The translations under genes and the position numbers were made by a program. This document shows positions 43,523 through 53,236 of a stretch of 64,000 nucleotides of DNA, piece after piece. This stretch comes from an uncultured Alphaproteobacteria bacterium. GTDB taxonomy: Bacteria > Pseudomonadota > Alphaproteobacteria > HIMB59 > GCA-002718135. The stretch's first letter is position 1. Each line of letters begins with the position of its first letter. The notes under the pieces were generated by a model. That model was not told the DNA's origin. It ran no database searches and saw only the letters and a list, made by a program, of their open reading frames with translations. The stretch covers positions 1-64,000 of the forward strand of contig CACBAT010000003.1 in assembly GCA_902537325.1 (NCBI GenBank), given 5' to 3'.

Positions 43523-44473
43523 ATGGCTGTCTTTACTAAATTACTTAAAGAAGATATTGAAAACTTTATTTCTGAGTACTCAATTGGAAATTTAGATAGC
43601 TTTGAAGAAATTGTAGATGGGATAGAGAACTCAAATTTTAAAATTTTATGTAATAATCAACCATATATTTTAACAATTTTTGAAAAAAGAGTAACTCAGC
43701 AAGAATTACCTTTTTTTATAAATTTAAAAAACTTTTTAAATAAAAATAATTTTAAATGTCCAAAATCTATCTCAGATAAAAATGGAAAAATTTTAAAAAG
43801 AATAAAAAATAAAACAGCTATAATAATATCTTTTCTGGAAGGTAAAAGTATTGAAAAACCTAACTCTGAAATGTGTAGAGAAGTTGGAAAGATGGTTGCT
43901 GATTTACATAATCTTACCATAAATTTTGATGAAAAAAGACCTAACAGTTTAGATCTACAGGATTGGAAAGAAATTTACAAAAAGTGCCTTAATAATAAAT
44001 CCGAAAAGTTTAATGAAACAATGTATTTGTTAAAAAATGAAATAGACTATTTAGAAAATTATTGGCCAACAAATCTTCCTTGTGGAGTCATACATGCTGA
44101 TTTGTTTAGAGATAATATTTTTTTTAAAAATGAAAAAATTTCTGGAGTAATAGATTTCTATTTTGCATGTTATTATTTTTATATTTACGATTTAGCCATA
44201 GTTATTAATGATTGGTGTTTTAGTGAAAATGGACAATACTTTAACAAAGAGAATTGCTTGATAATTCTAGGGGAATATCAAAAGTTGAGAGAATTAAGTG
44301 ATCTTGAAAAGAAATCGTTAAATATTTTATTAAGAGCTGCAGCTGTTAGAATATTATGTACGAGAGTGCATGATTATATTTTTCATCCACCTGATGCAGT
44401 AGTTGTTAAAAAAGATCCATTTGAATATTTGAATATTTTAAGATGGCATCAACAAAATGATATTTTTGAATAA
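43523..44473 (+). CDS. thrB: Homoserine kinase (ThrB, choline-kinase-like type)
   Basis: Phosphorylates homoserine in threonine synthesis. The 316-residue protein has the aminoglycoside-phosphotransferase fold with the catalytic loop GVIHADLFRDNIFF (Asp about 193) and the metal site SGVIDFYFACYYFYIYDLAI. WCF-x-ENG after it is typical of the alpha- and gammaproteobacterial ThrB family, distinct from the GHMP-type enzyme. Three bases follow ispH; its TAA overlaps the rnhA ATG by one base. The order ispH-thrB-rnhA is conserved in many alphaproteobacteria. Confidence 0.92.
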   Translation: MAVFTKLLKEDIENFISEYSIGNLDSFEEIVDGIENSNFKILCNNQPYILTIFEKRVTQQELPFFINLKNFLNKNNFKCPKSISDKNGKILKRIKNKTAIIISFLEGKSIEKPNSEMCREVGKMVADLHNLTINFDEKRPNSLDLQDWKEIYKKCLNNKSEKFNETMYLLKNEIDYLENYWPTNLPCGVIHADLFRDNIFFKNEKISGVIDFYFACYYFYIYDLAIVINDWCFSENGQYFNKENCLIILGEYQKLRELSDLEKKSLNILLRAAAVRILCTRVHDYIFHPPDAVVVKKDPFEYLNILRWHQQNDIFE

Positions 44474-44901
44474 TGATTAATATTTATACAGATGGCGCAT
44501 GTTCTGGGAATCCTGGTATTGGTGGATGGGGTGTCGTGATATTAGATAATAATAAAGAAATATTATTAAATGGTGGTGATCAACACACAACTAATAATAA
44601 AATGGAGCTTACAGCGGCAATAAAAGCACTGGAATATTTTGAGATAAATAAAGAATTAATCATTTATACCGATAGCAAATATGTAAAGGATGGTATTGAA
44701 TTATGGATTACAAATTGGAAAAAAAATGGATGGAAAACATCAACAAAAAAAATAGTGAAAAATAAAGAATTATGGATGCAATTAGATAATCTAATTAATA
44801 AACATAATGTAACTTGGAAATGGGTTAAAGGACACGCTGGTTTCGAATTTAATGAGAAAGCTGATGAACTAGCAAGAAAATATATTGAAAGTTATATTTA
44901 G
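44473..44901 (+). CDS. rnhA: Ribonuclease HI
   Basis: Degrades the RNA strand of RNA:DNA hybrids. The 142-residue protein has the full acidic catalytic set in IYTDGACSGNPG (Asp7), NNKMELTAAIKAL (Glu), IYTDSKYVKDGI (Asp) and FNEKADELARKY (Asp), plus the VKGHAGFEFNE segment with the catalytic-loop His. With rnhB at 3076 the genome encodes both RNase H types. The stop overlaps the start of the following gene by 17 bases. Confidence 0.97.
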   Translation: MINIYTDGACSGNPGIGGWGVVILDNNKEILLNGGDQHTTNNKMELTAAIKALEYFEINKELIIYTDSKYVKDGIELWITNWKKNGWKTSTKKIVKNKELWMQLDNLINKHNVTWKWVKGHAGFEFNEKADELARKYIESYI

Positions 44902-45448
44902 TTTATTTTTTATATTTCTATATTGTAAGCAGAGTATAGCTAATGATTTATGGATTATTGATAAAAATATTTCTAGTATAGAATTTGAAGTTCCAGTTTT
45001 GTTTGCAAATAATGTAATTGGTAAATTTAATGAATATGATGGTTTTGTTTCCTTAGATTTGTCAAATCAAAATAATAATAAAGCTCTTATAAATGTTAGA
45101 ATTGACAGTTTAGATATAAATTACAAACGTTACAAAGATTTAGTGCTTAGTGAAGTTTTTTTTGATGCTAAAAAATATCCTTTAGGTCTTATTGATACAA
45201 ATAATTTTAAATTTAATTACGAAGACAATAAAATTAATTTGAAAGGTGAGTTAACAATAAAGGATAAAAGTCAAACTATTCCTATTGATATTGAAATAAT
45301 AAAATTGGCCAGTGAGTTTGTTCAGATAAAAAGTGAAATATCTTTTTCTAGAAATGACTTTAAGATAGGTACTGGTAATTGGAAAAACACAACAATCCTC
45401 AAAGATATAATAAAGATAAAGGCAAATATTTTTCTTTTTAAAGAATAG
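44885..45448 (+). CDS. YceI-family periplasmic lipid-binding protein
   Basis: A 187-residue exported protein. The signal peptide MKVIFSLFFIFLYCKQSIA is followed by a single YceI lipocalin-like barrel domain: LWIIDKNISSIEFEV, FDAKKYPLGLIDTNNFKF and LTIKDKSQTIPIDIE. Members bind isoprenoid or other amphipathic ligands; the link to the isoprenoid gene ispH three genes upstream is suggestive only. The start is TTG at 44885, overlapping rnhA by 17 bases; no in-frame ATG keeps the signal peptide. Confidence 0.87.
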   Translation: MKVIFSLFFIFLYCKQSIANDLWIIDKNISSIEFEVPVLFANNVIGKFNEYDGFVSLDLSNQNNNKALINVRIDSLDINYKRYKDLVLSEVFFDAKKYPLGLIDTNNFKFNYEDNKINLKGELTIKDKSQTIPIDIEIIKLASEFVQIKSEISFSRNDFKIGTGNWKNTTILKDIIKIKANIFLFKE

Positions 45449-45468
45449 TTTTCTTTTAAATATATTTA

Positions 45469-46953
45469 CTAAAAATTAAAATTTTTAGCAATTTTATTAT
45501 TACTGTTATATAAATCTTTCCAAATTGAATACCTTTGTAATAAAAGATCAATGTTATCTTCTCTAGGTTCATAAGTTTTACTGATTTTTATTTCACTAAT
45601 AATATTTTCTTTATTATCAATTGTAGCATCCTGATACATAGCTAATCTTGCAACGCCAAGTGCGGCACCAAATTCGCTTTGTTCACAAACACTTAACTTT
45701 CTATTTAAAAGTACTGCAAGCAATTCAATCCAAAATGAACTTTTTGAACCACCTCCAACCATAAATATTTTATCAAAGTTATTATTAACTTTCAAAATAG
45801 AATTTACTCCATCTAATATTCCAAAACTAACACCTTCAATTACTGCATACTGTAAATCTGTTGCATTTGTAGTTGTTTTTATAGAATGGATTGAACCTCT
45901 AATATGCGGATCATTATGTGGGGTTCTTTCTCCAGAGAGATAAGGTAAAAAATATGATGAATTTTTTATAGAATTTTTATCATTATAAAATTGCTCTACA
46001 TTATTAAGTGTATCAGCAATTGAAGTATTGGTAATAGCACAAATCCAATCTAAACAATTACTTGCACTTAACATAACAGACATTAGGTGCCATTTATTTG
46101 GTAAACAATGACAAAAAGAATGCACTGCATCACCAGTATTACTTAAAAAATTTTCAGTGGGAGTAAAAAAAACACCCGAAGTACCAAGAGATATAAATGA
46201 TTGATTTTTATTTGTTATACCCATACCAGTTGCAGCGGCAGCATTATCACCTGCTCCACCCACAACTTTAACATTATTATTAAAATTAAATTTCTCTTTT
46301 AAATCTTTTTTTAAAAATCCTGTCTGCTCATTGCCTTCCACTAGATTTGGCATGTGTTTTTCTTCTAAAAATGAGCAAGATAAAAGTTGATTGGACCATT
46401 TTCTTTTTTGGATATCTAGCCATAATGTTCCAGATGCATCCGACATTTCAGAAAAAAATTCACCAGTAAGAACAAATCGTAAATAATCTTTAGGAAGTAA
46501 AACTTTAAAAATTTTTTTGAAATTATCTATTTCATTATTTTTTATCCAATTTATTTTTGGTGCAGTAAAACCAGGCATAGTAATATTTCCTGAAATTGAT
46601 CGTACATCAAAATTTTGTTTTTCAAATTCTTCACACTCTTGATATGATCTTGTATCATTCCAGAGAATACATGGCCTAATAACCTTTCCATCCTTATCTA
46701 TTAACGTAGCTCCATGCATATGACCGGATATTCCTATTGAAATAGTTTGTGAAAATTCTTTTGGTTTTTTTGACTTTAAAGCTTCCAAGCATTCCATTGT
46801 TGAGTCAATCCATTCTTGTGGATTTTGTTCACTAAAACCATCTTTAGGGGATTGTACAGTAAGACTTGAGTTAGCAGATGCAAGGATGCTTTGATTTTGA
46901 TCTATTAAAATCATTTTGATTGATGAAGTTCCAAGATCAATTCCAATAAACAT
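45469..46953 (-). CDS. xylB: Xylulokinase (FGGY family)
   Basis: Sugar kinase of 494 residues. The N-terminal FGGY domain starts MFIGIDLGTSSIKMILID, with the ISGHMHGATLID segment (about 78-89) and PCILWNDTRSYQEC. The C-terminal domain has SLGTSGVFFTP, YLSGERTPHNDP and the nucleotide-binding VGGGSKSSFWIELLA. The HMHG/WNDTR combination favours D-xylulose, but related pentuloses cannot be excluded. No xylose isomerase is nearby. It is last in a minus-strand run of four genes with an EamA exporter, a serine hydrolase and an Ldh2 dehydrogenase. Confidence 0.88.
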   Translation of the reverse strand: MFIGIDLGTSSIKMILIDQNQSILASANSSLTVQSPKDGFSEQNPQEWIDSTMECLEALKSKKPKEFSQTISIGISGHMHGATLIDKDGKVIRPCILWNDTRSYQECEEFEKQNFDVRSISGNITMPGFTAPKINWIKNNEIDNFKKIFKVLLPKDYLRFVLTGEFFSEMSDASGTLWLDIQKRKWSNQLLSCSFLEEKHMPNLVEGNEQTGFLKKDLKEKFNFNNNVKVVGGAGDNAAAATGMGITNKNQSFISLGTSGVFFTPTENFLSNTGDAVHSFCHCLPNKWHLMSVMLSASNCLDWICAITNTSIADTLNNVEQFYNDKNSIKNSSYFLPYLSGERTPHNDPHIRGSIHSIKTTTNATDLQYAVIEGVSFGILDGVNSILKVNNNFDKIFMVGGGSKSSFWIELLAVLLNRKLSVCEQSEFGAALGVARLAMYQDATIDNKENIISEIKISKTYEPREDNIDLLLQRYSIWKDLYNSNNKIAKNFNF

Positions 46954-47002
46954 ATAGTAAATTTATAACATTAATTTTTTAATTGATACAAAGAAATTAA
47001 AA

Positions 47003-47863
47003 CTACTTGTAAGAATATCTAAATATAAATATTCCTGATGAAACAATAATGATTGCTCCTATAATCGTAAATATATCTGGGACTTCTCCATATACTAATA
47101 AACCAAAAATTATTCCCCAAACAATTATAGTATAATTATAAGGTGCTAAAATACTTGCTGGTGTAATACTCAATGCCTTAATTTGTAAAAATAGCCCAGT
47201 ACAAAAAAAGATACCCAAAAAAATAAAAAAGATAAAAGAAAATGAATGTAGGGGTTGCCAGAAAAAAAGTGATAGTACAAATGTAATGATAGCACCTATA
47301 AGACCATTGTAGAATAACATGGTTTCATTATCATCATACTTAGCATTTAATCTTGTTGCTATTTGAAATAGTGAATAGAAAAAAGCAGCACATAATGGAA
47401 TAATTAGATATGGATTAAAAATAGTTAATCCAGGTCGCATGATTAGAATAACTCCACAAAAACTAACACCAATTGCTAACCAAGTAGCTATATTTATTTT
47501 TTCTTTTAAAATAAAATAGGAAAAAACTAAAACTAAAACAGGGGCTAGAGAACCTATTGTATGAGCATCAGCTAAAGCTAAATACCTAAAAGATAAGACA
47601 AAAAAACAAGATTCACATACAGATAAAATACATCTAGTTATTTGTATCTTGTAATTGTTTGAAAGATAAAATTTTTTAACTTTATTTTTTTTTGCAATAA
47701 AAAAAGAAAAGATAAAACAAAAAGTAAATTTAACAAATAATAATACAAAAACAGAATGATATTGAACTGCTGTTTTTTGAATTGTATCTAAAATACCAAA
47801 AGATAAATAAGTTAAAAGGGTTAAAACTATTCCATAAGTATAGGGGTTTGATTTAAAGCTCAT
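47003..47863 (-). CDS. EamA/DMT-superfamily transporter
   Basis: A 286-residue inner-membrane protein with about ten hydrophobic helices in two EamA repeats. The first repeat ends around ADAHTIGSLAPVLVLVFSYF-x-LKE, the second around YNYTIIVWGIIFGLLVYGEVP. Both carry the proline/glutamate signature before the last helix of each repeat. Substrate unknown; DMT proteins move amino acids, nucleobases and other metabolites. It shares one base with the serine hydrolase stop/start junction. Confidence 0.88.
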   Translation of the reverse strand: MSFKSNPYTYGIVLTLLTYLSFGILDTIQKTAVQYHSVFVLLFVKFTFCFIFSFFIAKKNKVKKFYLSNNYKIQITRCILSVCESCFFVLSFRYLALADAHTIGSLAPVLVLVFSYFILKEKINIATWLAIGVSFCGVILIMRPGLTIFNPYLIIPLCAAFFYSLFQIATRLNAKYDDNETMLFYNGLIGAIITFVLSLFFWQPLHSFSFIFFIFLGIFFCTGLFLQIKALSITPASILAPYNYTIIVWGIIFGLLVYGEVPDIFTIIGAIIIVSSGIFIFRYSYK

Positions 47864-49053
47864 TAAAGATTTTTAAAGATATTATTGTAAAAATCTTTTT
47901 TTATATTCCTATCAGCATCTAAGATTTGCATCATTAAAACAGCTGATAAATTATTTTTTGGATCTGTTAAAAAATAAGTAGCGGCGTATCCTGACCATCC
48001 AAATTCTCCAAGTGGACCAAACTTATTTTGAGCGGTATTATTCATTAAAACTCTAAATCCTAAACCCCAACCATACCCATCTAAATCATTTTCATAATCT
48101 TCATCTTTATTTGTATTAATTGAAGTAATTTCAATTGGAAGTAACTCTTTATTTAAAGAATTATTTCTCATTAATTCTAGACTTTGAGTGTTAATAAGCT
48201 CTTTTCCATTTTTATTTTTACCATTGATAAGCATGGTAGCAAATTTTTCATAATCTTCAGCTGTAGAAAATAAACCATGGCCTCCTCTGGAATAATTTTT
48301 ATTATTTGTTGGATACCCATATAAAATTAATTTTCTTTTATCGAAATTTAAATTTGTTAGTTTTAATTTATCAGTATTGTATTCAAATGTTTCAACTAAC
48401 TGTTTATTACTATTTTCATCAATATAAAAATTTGTATCATTCATTTCTAAAGGTAAAAAAATATTTTCGTTTAAAACATCAAAGATTTTATCTTTTGTTA
48501 CAACTTCTATAATTCTCGCTAAAACATCTATAGATATAGAATAATGCCACTTTGAACCAGGTTCATATAAAAGAGGTAATTCAGAAATTTTACTAATCTC
48601 TTCCTCCAAACTTGAAGATGCAGAATGAAATAAACTTCTATCCTCATATTCTTTAGCTAAAAAATTATCACAACTGTTATATGTAAAGCCTGCTGTATGT
48701 TGTAAAAGTTGTCTAACAGTAGGTTTGTTTTCTAGAAAAGTTGTATTTTTTAAGTTACTCTCAATACTGCTAAGTTTTTTTAAATTTTTAAAATCAGATA
48801 AATGTTTATCTATAGTATCATCAAGAGATAAGAAATTTTTATCAATTAATTGCATTGCTGCAAAACCAATAATTGGCTTAGTCATTGACCAAATTCTATA
48901 ATATGAATTTTTATTAAGCTTATTTTTTAACTCCAAATCTTTATAACCAATTACTTCATGATAAATATTATTTTTATGATTTATTATCCATTCAGCTCCG
49001 TTACATCTGCCAGCATCAATGTGTTTTTGAAAATCTAATTTAATATTATCCAT
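47863..49053 (-). CDS. Serine hydrolase, beta-lactamase class C / esterase EstB family
   Basis: A 396-residue protein of the beta-lactamase fold, without a signal peptide, so probably cytoplasmic. The nucleophile motif S-x-x-K is SMTK in YRIWSMTKPIIGFAA (about 55-58). The Tyr motif is WHYSISIDVLARI (about 170), and GGHGLFSTAEDYEKF plus FGWSGYAATYF match the C-terminal esterase block. It is more likely an esterase, lactonase or peptidase than a resistance enzyme. It sits between Ldh2 (7-base gap) and the EamA gene (1-base overlap). Confidence 0.87.
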   Translation of the reverse strand: MDNIKLDFQKHIDAGRCNGAEWIINHKNNIYHEVIGYKDLELKNKLNKNSYYRIWSMTKPIIGFAAMQLIDKNFLSLDDTIDKHLSDFKNLKKLSSIESNLKNTTFLENKPTVRQLLQHTAGFTYNSCDNFLAKEYEDRSLFHSASSSLEEEISKISELPLLYEPGSKWHYSISIDVLARIIEVVTKDKIFDVLNENIFLPLEMNDTNFYIDENSNKQLVETFEYNTDKLKLTNLNFDKRKLILYGYPTNNKNYSRGGHGLFSTAEDYEKFATMLINGKNKNGKELINTQSLELMRNNSLNKELLPIEITSINTNKDEDYENDLDGYGWGLGFRVLMNNTAQNKFGPLGEFGWSGYAATYFLTDPKNNLSAVLMMQILDADRNIKKDFYNNIFKNL

Positions 49054-49060
49054 AACTGGA

Positions 49061-50059
49061 TTAGATAAGACTCTTTATTTTTTCTATTAGTTCTGAATTG
49101 ATTTGTCTTGGACCTTTATCTTGCCTATTTGTATGTCTTCGTTGTCCAGGTAAACGCACACCATCTAAAGATGTCATTTGTTCAAAAAATTTCTCAGCAT
49201 GTTCGTTCCAATTTTTTCCTGCTATAAGTTCAGGGGATAAAGCCATTATAAATTCACCTCCTCTTGCAGGGCCTCCATCATTATTATCTTCTTCTTTAGC
49301 TTCAAAACTAAATAAATCTCCAACTAAACCAGCAGCTAATAACTCAATCATCATTGCTATTGCAGAACCTTTGTAGTCACCAAATGTTAGAAGGACTCCT
49401 CCATTTGCAATTTCAGATGGATTATCAGTTTTTTCTCCATCTTTATTTAAGCCTGTTCCAAATGGAACTTTGTGACCATCACGTGCTGCAACCTGAACTT
49501 CTCCCATCGCCATTGTTGAAGTTGCCATATCGTAAACTACAGGAGTTTTATTTTTTCTTGGCCAAGCAAATGATATTGGATTAGTTCCAAATAATGGTTT
49601 TTTTGCACCGGCTGGTGCTACACTTGGCTTATAAGCAGTACATGCAATTCCAATTAAATTATTTTCAGCTAATGCTTCGGTTTCATGCCATAATGCCGCA
49701 AAGTGATGAGTATTAGTTATAGTTAAAACTCCAACTCCATGTTTATTTGTCGTTTTTATCAATTCAGGTAAACCAACTTTTATTCCTACAGGAGCAAACC
49801 CATAATCACCTTCAACGCGAATTGCATTTTGTGTAAGATAAGTATTAGAAGGTCGGGAAACTCCATTTACTTTTTTACTTTTTAGAGAAGCAACATAACC
49901 AGGAATTCGAAATAATCCATGAGAAACACTTCCATCTCTTTCAGCATGTGAAACTGTAGTAGCTACAGAATCAGCATTGAAATGATCACACCCATGGGCT
50001 GAAAGTGCTTTATATGCTAAATCATATATATTTTCTAATTCTAATGGAGTGGTATTCAT
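49061..50059 (-). CDS. Malate/L-lactate dehydrogenase-type (Ldh2/YlbC) oxidoreductase
   Basis: An NAD(P)-dependent 2-hydroxyacid or related dehydrogenase of the Ldh2 family, 332 residues. Family marks are HGCDHFNADSVATTVSHAER (N-terminus), SHGLFRIPGY, THHFAALWHETEALAENN (catalytic His region), FGTNPISFAWPRK, YDMATSTMAMG and GDYKGSAIAMMIELLAAGL. Possible substrates include malate, L-lactate, ureidoglycolate, diketogulonate and pyrroline carboxylates. Next to sugar genes, a sugar-acid or lactate role is plausible. First gene of its minus-strand run, divergent from the GlcD-type gene over 33 bases. Confidence 0.88.
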   Translation of the reverse strand: MNTTPLELENIYDLAYKALSAHGCDHFNADSVATTVSHAERDGSVSHGLFRIPGYVASLKSKKVNGVSRPSNTYLTQNAIRVEGDYGFAPVGIKVGLPELIKTTNKHGVGVLTITNTHHFAALWHETEALAENNLIGIACTAYKPSVAPAGAKKPLFGTNPISFAWPRKNKTPVVYDMATSTMAMGEVQVAARDGHKVPFGTGLNKDGEKTDNPSEIANGGVLLTFGDYKGSAIAMMIELLAAGLVGDLFSFEAKEEDNNDGGPARGGEFIMALSPELIAGKNWNEHAEKFFEQMTSLDGVRLPGQRRHTNRQDKGPRQINSELIEKIKSLI

Positions 50060-50092
50060 TTACTTTTATTGAATAATTAATATTATTAATTA

Positions 50093-51463
50093 ATGGATAG
50101 AGGATTATTAGACAATTTAAAAGATATTTTACAAGAAAGAATATCATTTTCAGAAAGTGTAAGAAATAATCATGCAAAAGGTGAAGATGCCTATGATCCT
50201 GTTCTGCCTAGGGCAGTTTTGTTTCCAAAAAGCAACGAAGAACTCTCAAAAATTTTAAAAATTTGTAATGAATTTAAAGTACCAGTAACTGCCTATGGTA
50301 CTGGAACATCTTTAGAAGGTCATGTTGTTGGAAATGATGAAGGTTTTACAATTTCAATGGAAAATTTCAACAAAGTTATTTCTATTAATGAGGCAGACTT
50401 TGATTGTCGTGTACAAGCAAATGTATCACGTGAACAACTAAATGAAACTTTAAAAGATAAAGGAGTTTTTTTCCCAATAGATCCAGGTGCAAATGCTTCT
50501 CTTGGAGGTATGGCAGCTTGTTCTGCTTCAGGAACAATGGCAGTAAGATATGGAACGATGCGAACTAGTGTGCTTGGTTTAACTGTCGTAATGGCAAATG
50601 GCGATATAATTAAAACAGGAAGTAGGGCAAAAAAAACTTCCGCAGGATACAATTTAACAAACCTTTTTGTTGGTTCAGAAGGAACACTTGGGATAATTAC
50701 TGAAGTTCATCTAAGGTTGTCACCTATACCTGAAAGTATTATGAGTGCTGTTTGCCAATTCCCTGACCTAGACTCAGCAGTTTTAACTGCTCAAGAAATT
50801 ATTCAGTATGGAGTCCCAATTGCAAGAGTAGAATTATTAAATAAAGATCAAATGGATATAAGTATTAAATATTCAAAATTAGAAAATTTAGAGAGTTTAC
50901 CAACATTATTCTATGAATTTCATGGTAGTGAGCTTTCAAATAAAGAATCAATTGACGTAGTAGAAGAAATTTCAAAAAATAATGATGGTAGTGAATTTAA
51001 ATGGGCAGCAAATACTGAAGAAAGGAACAAAATCTGGAAAGCAAGACATAATGTATATTATTCAGTAAAAGCTGAAGGTGATAATATTCGGGTATATGTC
51101 ACTGATGTTTGTGTGCCTATTTCAAACATTGTCGAATGTATTAAATTTGCAGAAACGGAACTTCAAGACACAGGATTAAAGGCGCCAATGGTTGGTCATG
51201 TTGGTGATGGAAATTTTCATGTTTCTGTTGTCTACGACCCAAGTAAAGAAAATCAATACAAATATATTAGAGCGTTTAGTAATAAACTAATCGAAAAAGC
51301 ATTAGAAATGGACGGAACTATTACTGGTGAACATGGAATTGGTCTTCAAAAAAAAGAATATTTATTGAAACAACATCCTGATAATATTTCATTAATGAAA
51401 TCAATAAAAAAGAGCTTTGATCCAAATAATATTTTGAATCCTGGTAAAATTTTTGATTTATAA
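50093..51463 (+). CDS. FAD-linked D-2-hydroxyacid (D-lactate/glycolate) dehydrogenase, GlcD/DLD type
   Basis: A 456-residue flavoprotein of the FAD-binding type 4 (VAO) family. The FAD domain has PVTAYGTGTSLEGHVVG (about 64-80), DPGANASLGGMAACSASGT and GSEGTLGIITEVHLRLSP. The C-terminal cap ends with MVGHVGDGNFHVSVVYDP and TGEHGIGLQKKEYL, as in cytochrome-linked D-lactate dehydrogenase and GlcD. It likely oxidises D-lactate or a short 2-hydroxy acid to the keto acid. It is the only plus-strand gene between two minus-strand catabolic runs; its 3' end is 8 bases from the convergent dehydratase. Confidence 0.9.
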   Translation: MDRGLLDNLKDILQERISFSESVRNNHAKGEDAYDPVLPRAVLFPKSNEELSKILKICNEFKVPVTAYGTGTSLEGHVVGNDEGFTISMENFNKVISINEADFDCRVQANVSREQLNETLKDKGVFFPIDPGANASLGGMAACSASGTMAVRYGTMRTSVLGLTVVMANGDIIKTGSRAKKTSAGYNLTNLFVGSEGTLGIITEVHLRLSPIPESIMSAVCQFPDLDSAVLTAQEIIQYGVPIARVELLNKDQMDISIKYSKLENLESLPTLFYEFHGSELSNKESIDVVEEISKNNDGSEFKWAANTEERNKIWKARHNVYYSVKAEGDNIRVYVTDVCVPISNIVECIKFAETELQDTGLKAPMVGHVGDGNFHVSVVYDPSKENQYKYIRAFSNKLIEKALEMDGTITGEHGIGLQKKEYLLKQHPDNISLMKSIKKSFDPNNILNPGKIFDL

Positions 51464-51471
51464 AAAACTAA

Positions 51472-53205
51472 TTAATGACTATGTCTTTTGACTTCAGCAC
51501 CTCTTTTTCCAATAAGAAAGTCCAAGTCTGCTCCTTTATCAGCTTGCATAACATGCTCTACATACATTTTTTGATAACCACCTGTAATTTCTGGAACGAT
51601 TGGTGAATAATTTTCTAGACGTATTTTTATTGTTTCATCATCAACTTTTAAATTCATAGTGCCATTATTAACATCTACTTCTATTTCATCACCATTTTGA
51701 ACTGCTGCTAAAGGACCTTTAACTGCGGCTTCTGGAGCTGTATGGAGTATTACGGTACCATATGCTGTTCCACTCATTCTAGCATCAGATATTCTAATCA
51801 TATCTCTCACACCCTTCTTAAGAACTTTTTGTGGGAGGCGCATATTCCCAACTTCAGCCATACCAGGATAACCCTTTGGTCCACAATTTTTTAAAACTAA
51901 TATTGAATTTTCATCAACATCTAAATTAGGATCATCAATCTTTTCATGAAACTCTTCTACGCTTTCAAAAACTACAGCTTTTCCAGTATGTTTCATTAGT
52001 TCTGGTGATGCTGCTGATGGTTTAATAATTGCACCATTTGGAGCGATATTGCCTCTAAGAATTTTAATTCCTCCATTTTTTGTTAATGGATTTTCGAATT
52101 CTTTTATAACATCATTGTTCCAACATTTAGCATTTATATTATTCTCAGCTATTGTTTTTCCATTAACAGTTATTGAATTTTCATCTAGTAATTTTTTTTC
52201 CATCAATCTTTTTATAACTACAGGAACGCCACCTGCATAATAAAAATCTTCCATTAAGTATTTCCCTGAAGGCTGTAGATTTACTAATGTTGGAATGCCA
52301 TCCCCAAATTTATTCCAATCATCTAAATCTAAATCAATTTCCATTCGACCAGCAATTGCAGCTAAATGGATAACTGCATTTGTAGATCCACCTATTGCTC
52401 CATTTACTTTAATAGCATTTTCAAATGATTTTTTTGTAACAATTTTTGACATTGTTATATCTTCCTTGACCATTTCAACAATTCTTTTTCCAGACATGTG
52501 CGCTAAAGCATATCTTCTTGAATCTACTGCAGGTATTGCAGCATTTCCAGGAAGTGACATTCCTAATGCTTCTACCATTGAACCCATTGTTGATGCAGTT
52601 CCCATTGTCATACAGTTTCCTTTTGAACGGCTCATTGAGATTTCAGCATTAATAAAATCTTCTTCAGTTATTATGCCCGCATTTAAATCTGCATCCAGTT
52701 TCCAAACTCCTGTTCCAGAACCTATTGTTTCCCCTTGATGATGTCCATTAAGCATTGGGCCACCAGAGACACCAATTGTAGGAAGATCAACACTTGCAGC
52801 TCCCATCATCAATGAAGGAGTGGTTTTATCACAACCCATTAGTAGTACTACTCCATCAATAGGATTGCCCCTTATTGCTTCTTCAACGTCCATACTTGCT
52901 AAATTTCTAAACAACATAGCTGTTGGTCGTAAATTGGATTCACTTGCTGAAAAAACTGGAAATTCTAAAGGAAAGCCTCCTGCCTCATAAACACCTTTTT
53001 TAACAGACTCAGCAATTTCTCTGAAATGTCCATTACATGGTGTTAATTCCGACCAAGTATTACAAATACCAATTACAGGACGGCCGTCAAATAAATGGTT
53101 TGGATGACCTTGATTTCTCATCCAGCCTCTATGAATAAATGTATCTCTTCGATGTGATTTAGAATTATACCAATTAGAAGATCTATATTTATTTTTTTTA
53201 TTCAT
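51472..53205 (-). CDS. IlvD/Edd-family sugar-acid (pentonate-type) dehydratase
   Basis: An iron-sulfur dehydratase that removes water from a sugar acid to give a 2-keto-3-deoxy acid. Cluster cysteines are in GICNTWSELTPCNGH (about 49), LMGCDKTTPS (about 122) and GNCMTMGTASTMG (about 197). FIHRGWMRNQGHP at the N-terminus is typical of the arabonate/xylonate branch rather than true IlvD. The frame starts with a TTG at 53223; I prefer the ATG at 53205 (577 residues), the size of pentonate dehydratases. It follows the SMP-30 lactonase by 31 bases, the normal preceding step. The exact sugar acid is unknown. Confidence 0.9.
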   Translation of the reverse strand: MNKKNKYRSSNWYNSKSHRRDTFIHRGWMRNQGHPNHLFDGRPVIGICNTWSELTPCNGHFREIAESVKKGVYEAGGFPLEFPVFSASESNLRPTAMLFRNLASMDVEEAIRGNPIDGVVLLMGCDKTTPSLMMGAASVDLPTIGVSGGPMLNGHHQGETIGSGTGVWKLDADLNAGIITEEDFINAEISMSRSKGNCMTMGTASTMGSMVEALGMSLPGNAAIPAVDSRRYALAHMSGKRIVEMVKEDITMSKIVTKKSFENAIKVNGAIGGSTNAVIHLAAIAGRMEIDLDLDDWNKFGDGIPTLVNLQPSGKYLMEDFYYAGGVPVVIKRLMEKKLLDENSITVNGKTIAENNINAKCWNNDVIKEFENPLTKNGGIKILRGNIAPNGAIIKPSAASPELMKHTGKAVVFESVEEFHEKIDDPNLDVDENSILVLKNCGPKGYPGMAEVGNMRLPQKVLKKGVRDMIRISDARMSGTAYGTVILHTAPEAAVKGPLAAVQNGDEIEVDVNNGTMNLKVDDETIKIRLENYSPIVPEITGGYQKMYVEHVMQADKGADLDFLIGKRGAEVKRHSH

Positions 53206-53236
53206 AAAAAAAGTTTTATCCAATTAAAGTAAAAAA

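Noticed and set aside
47863-49053. Antibiotic-resistance beta-lactamase
   Set aside because: No signal peptide and the motifs fit the EstB-type esterase branch; the context is metabolic.
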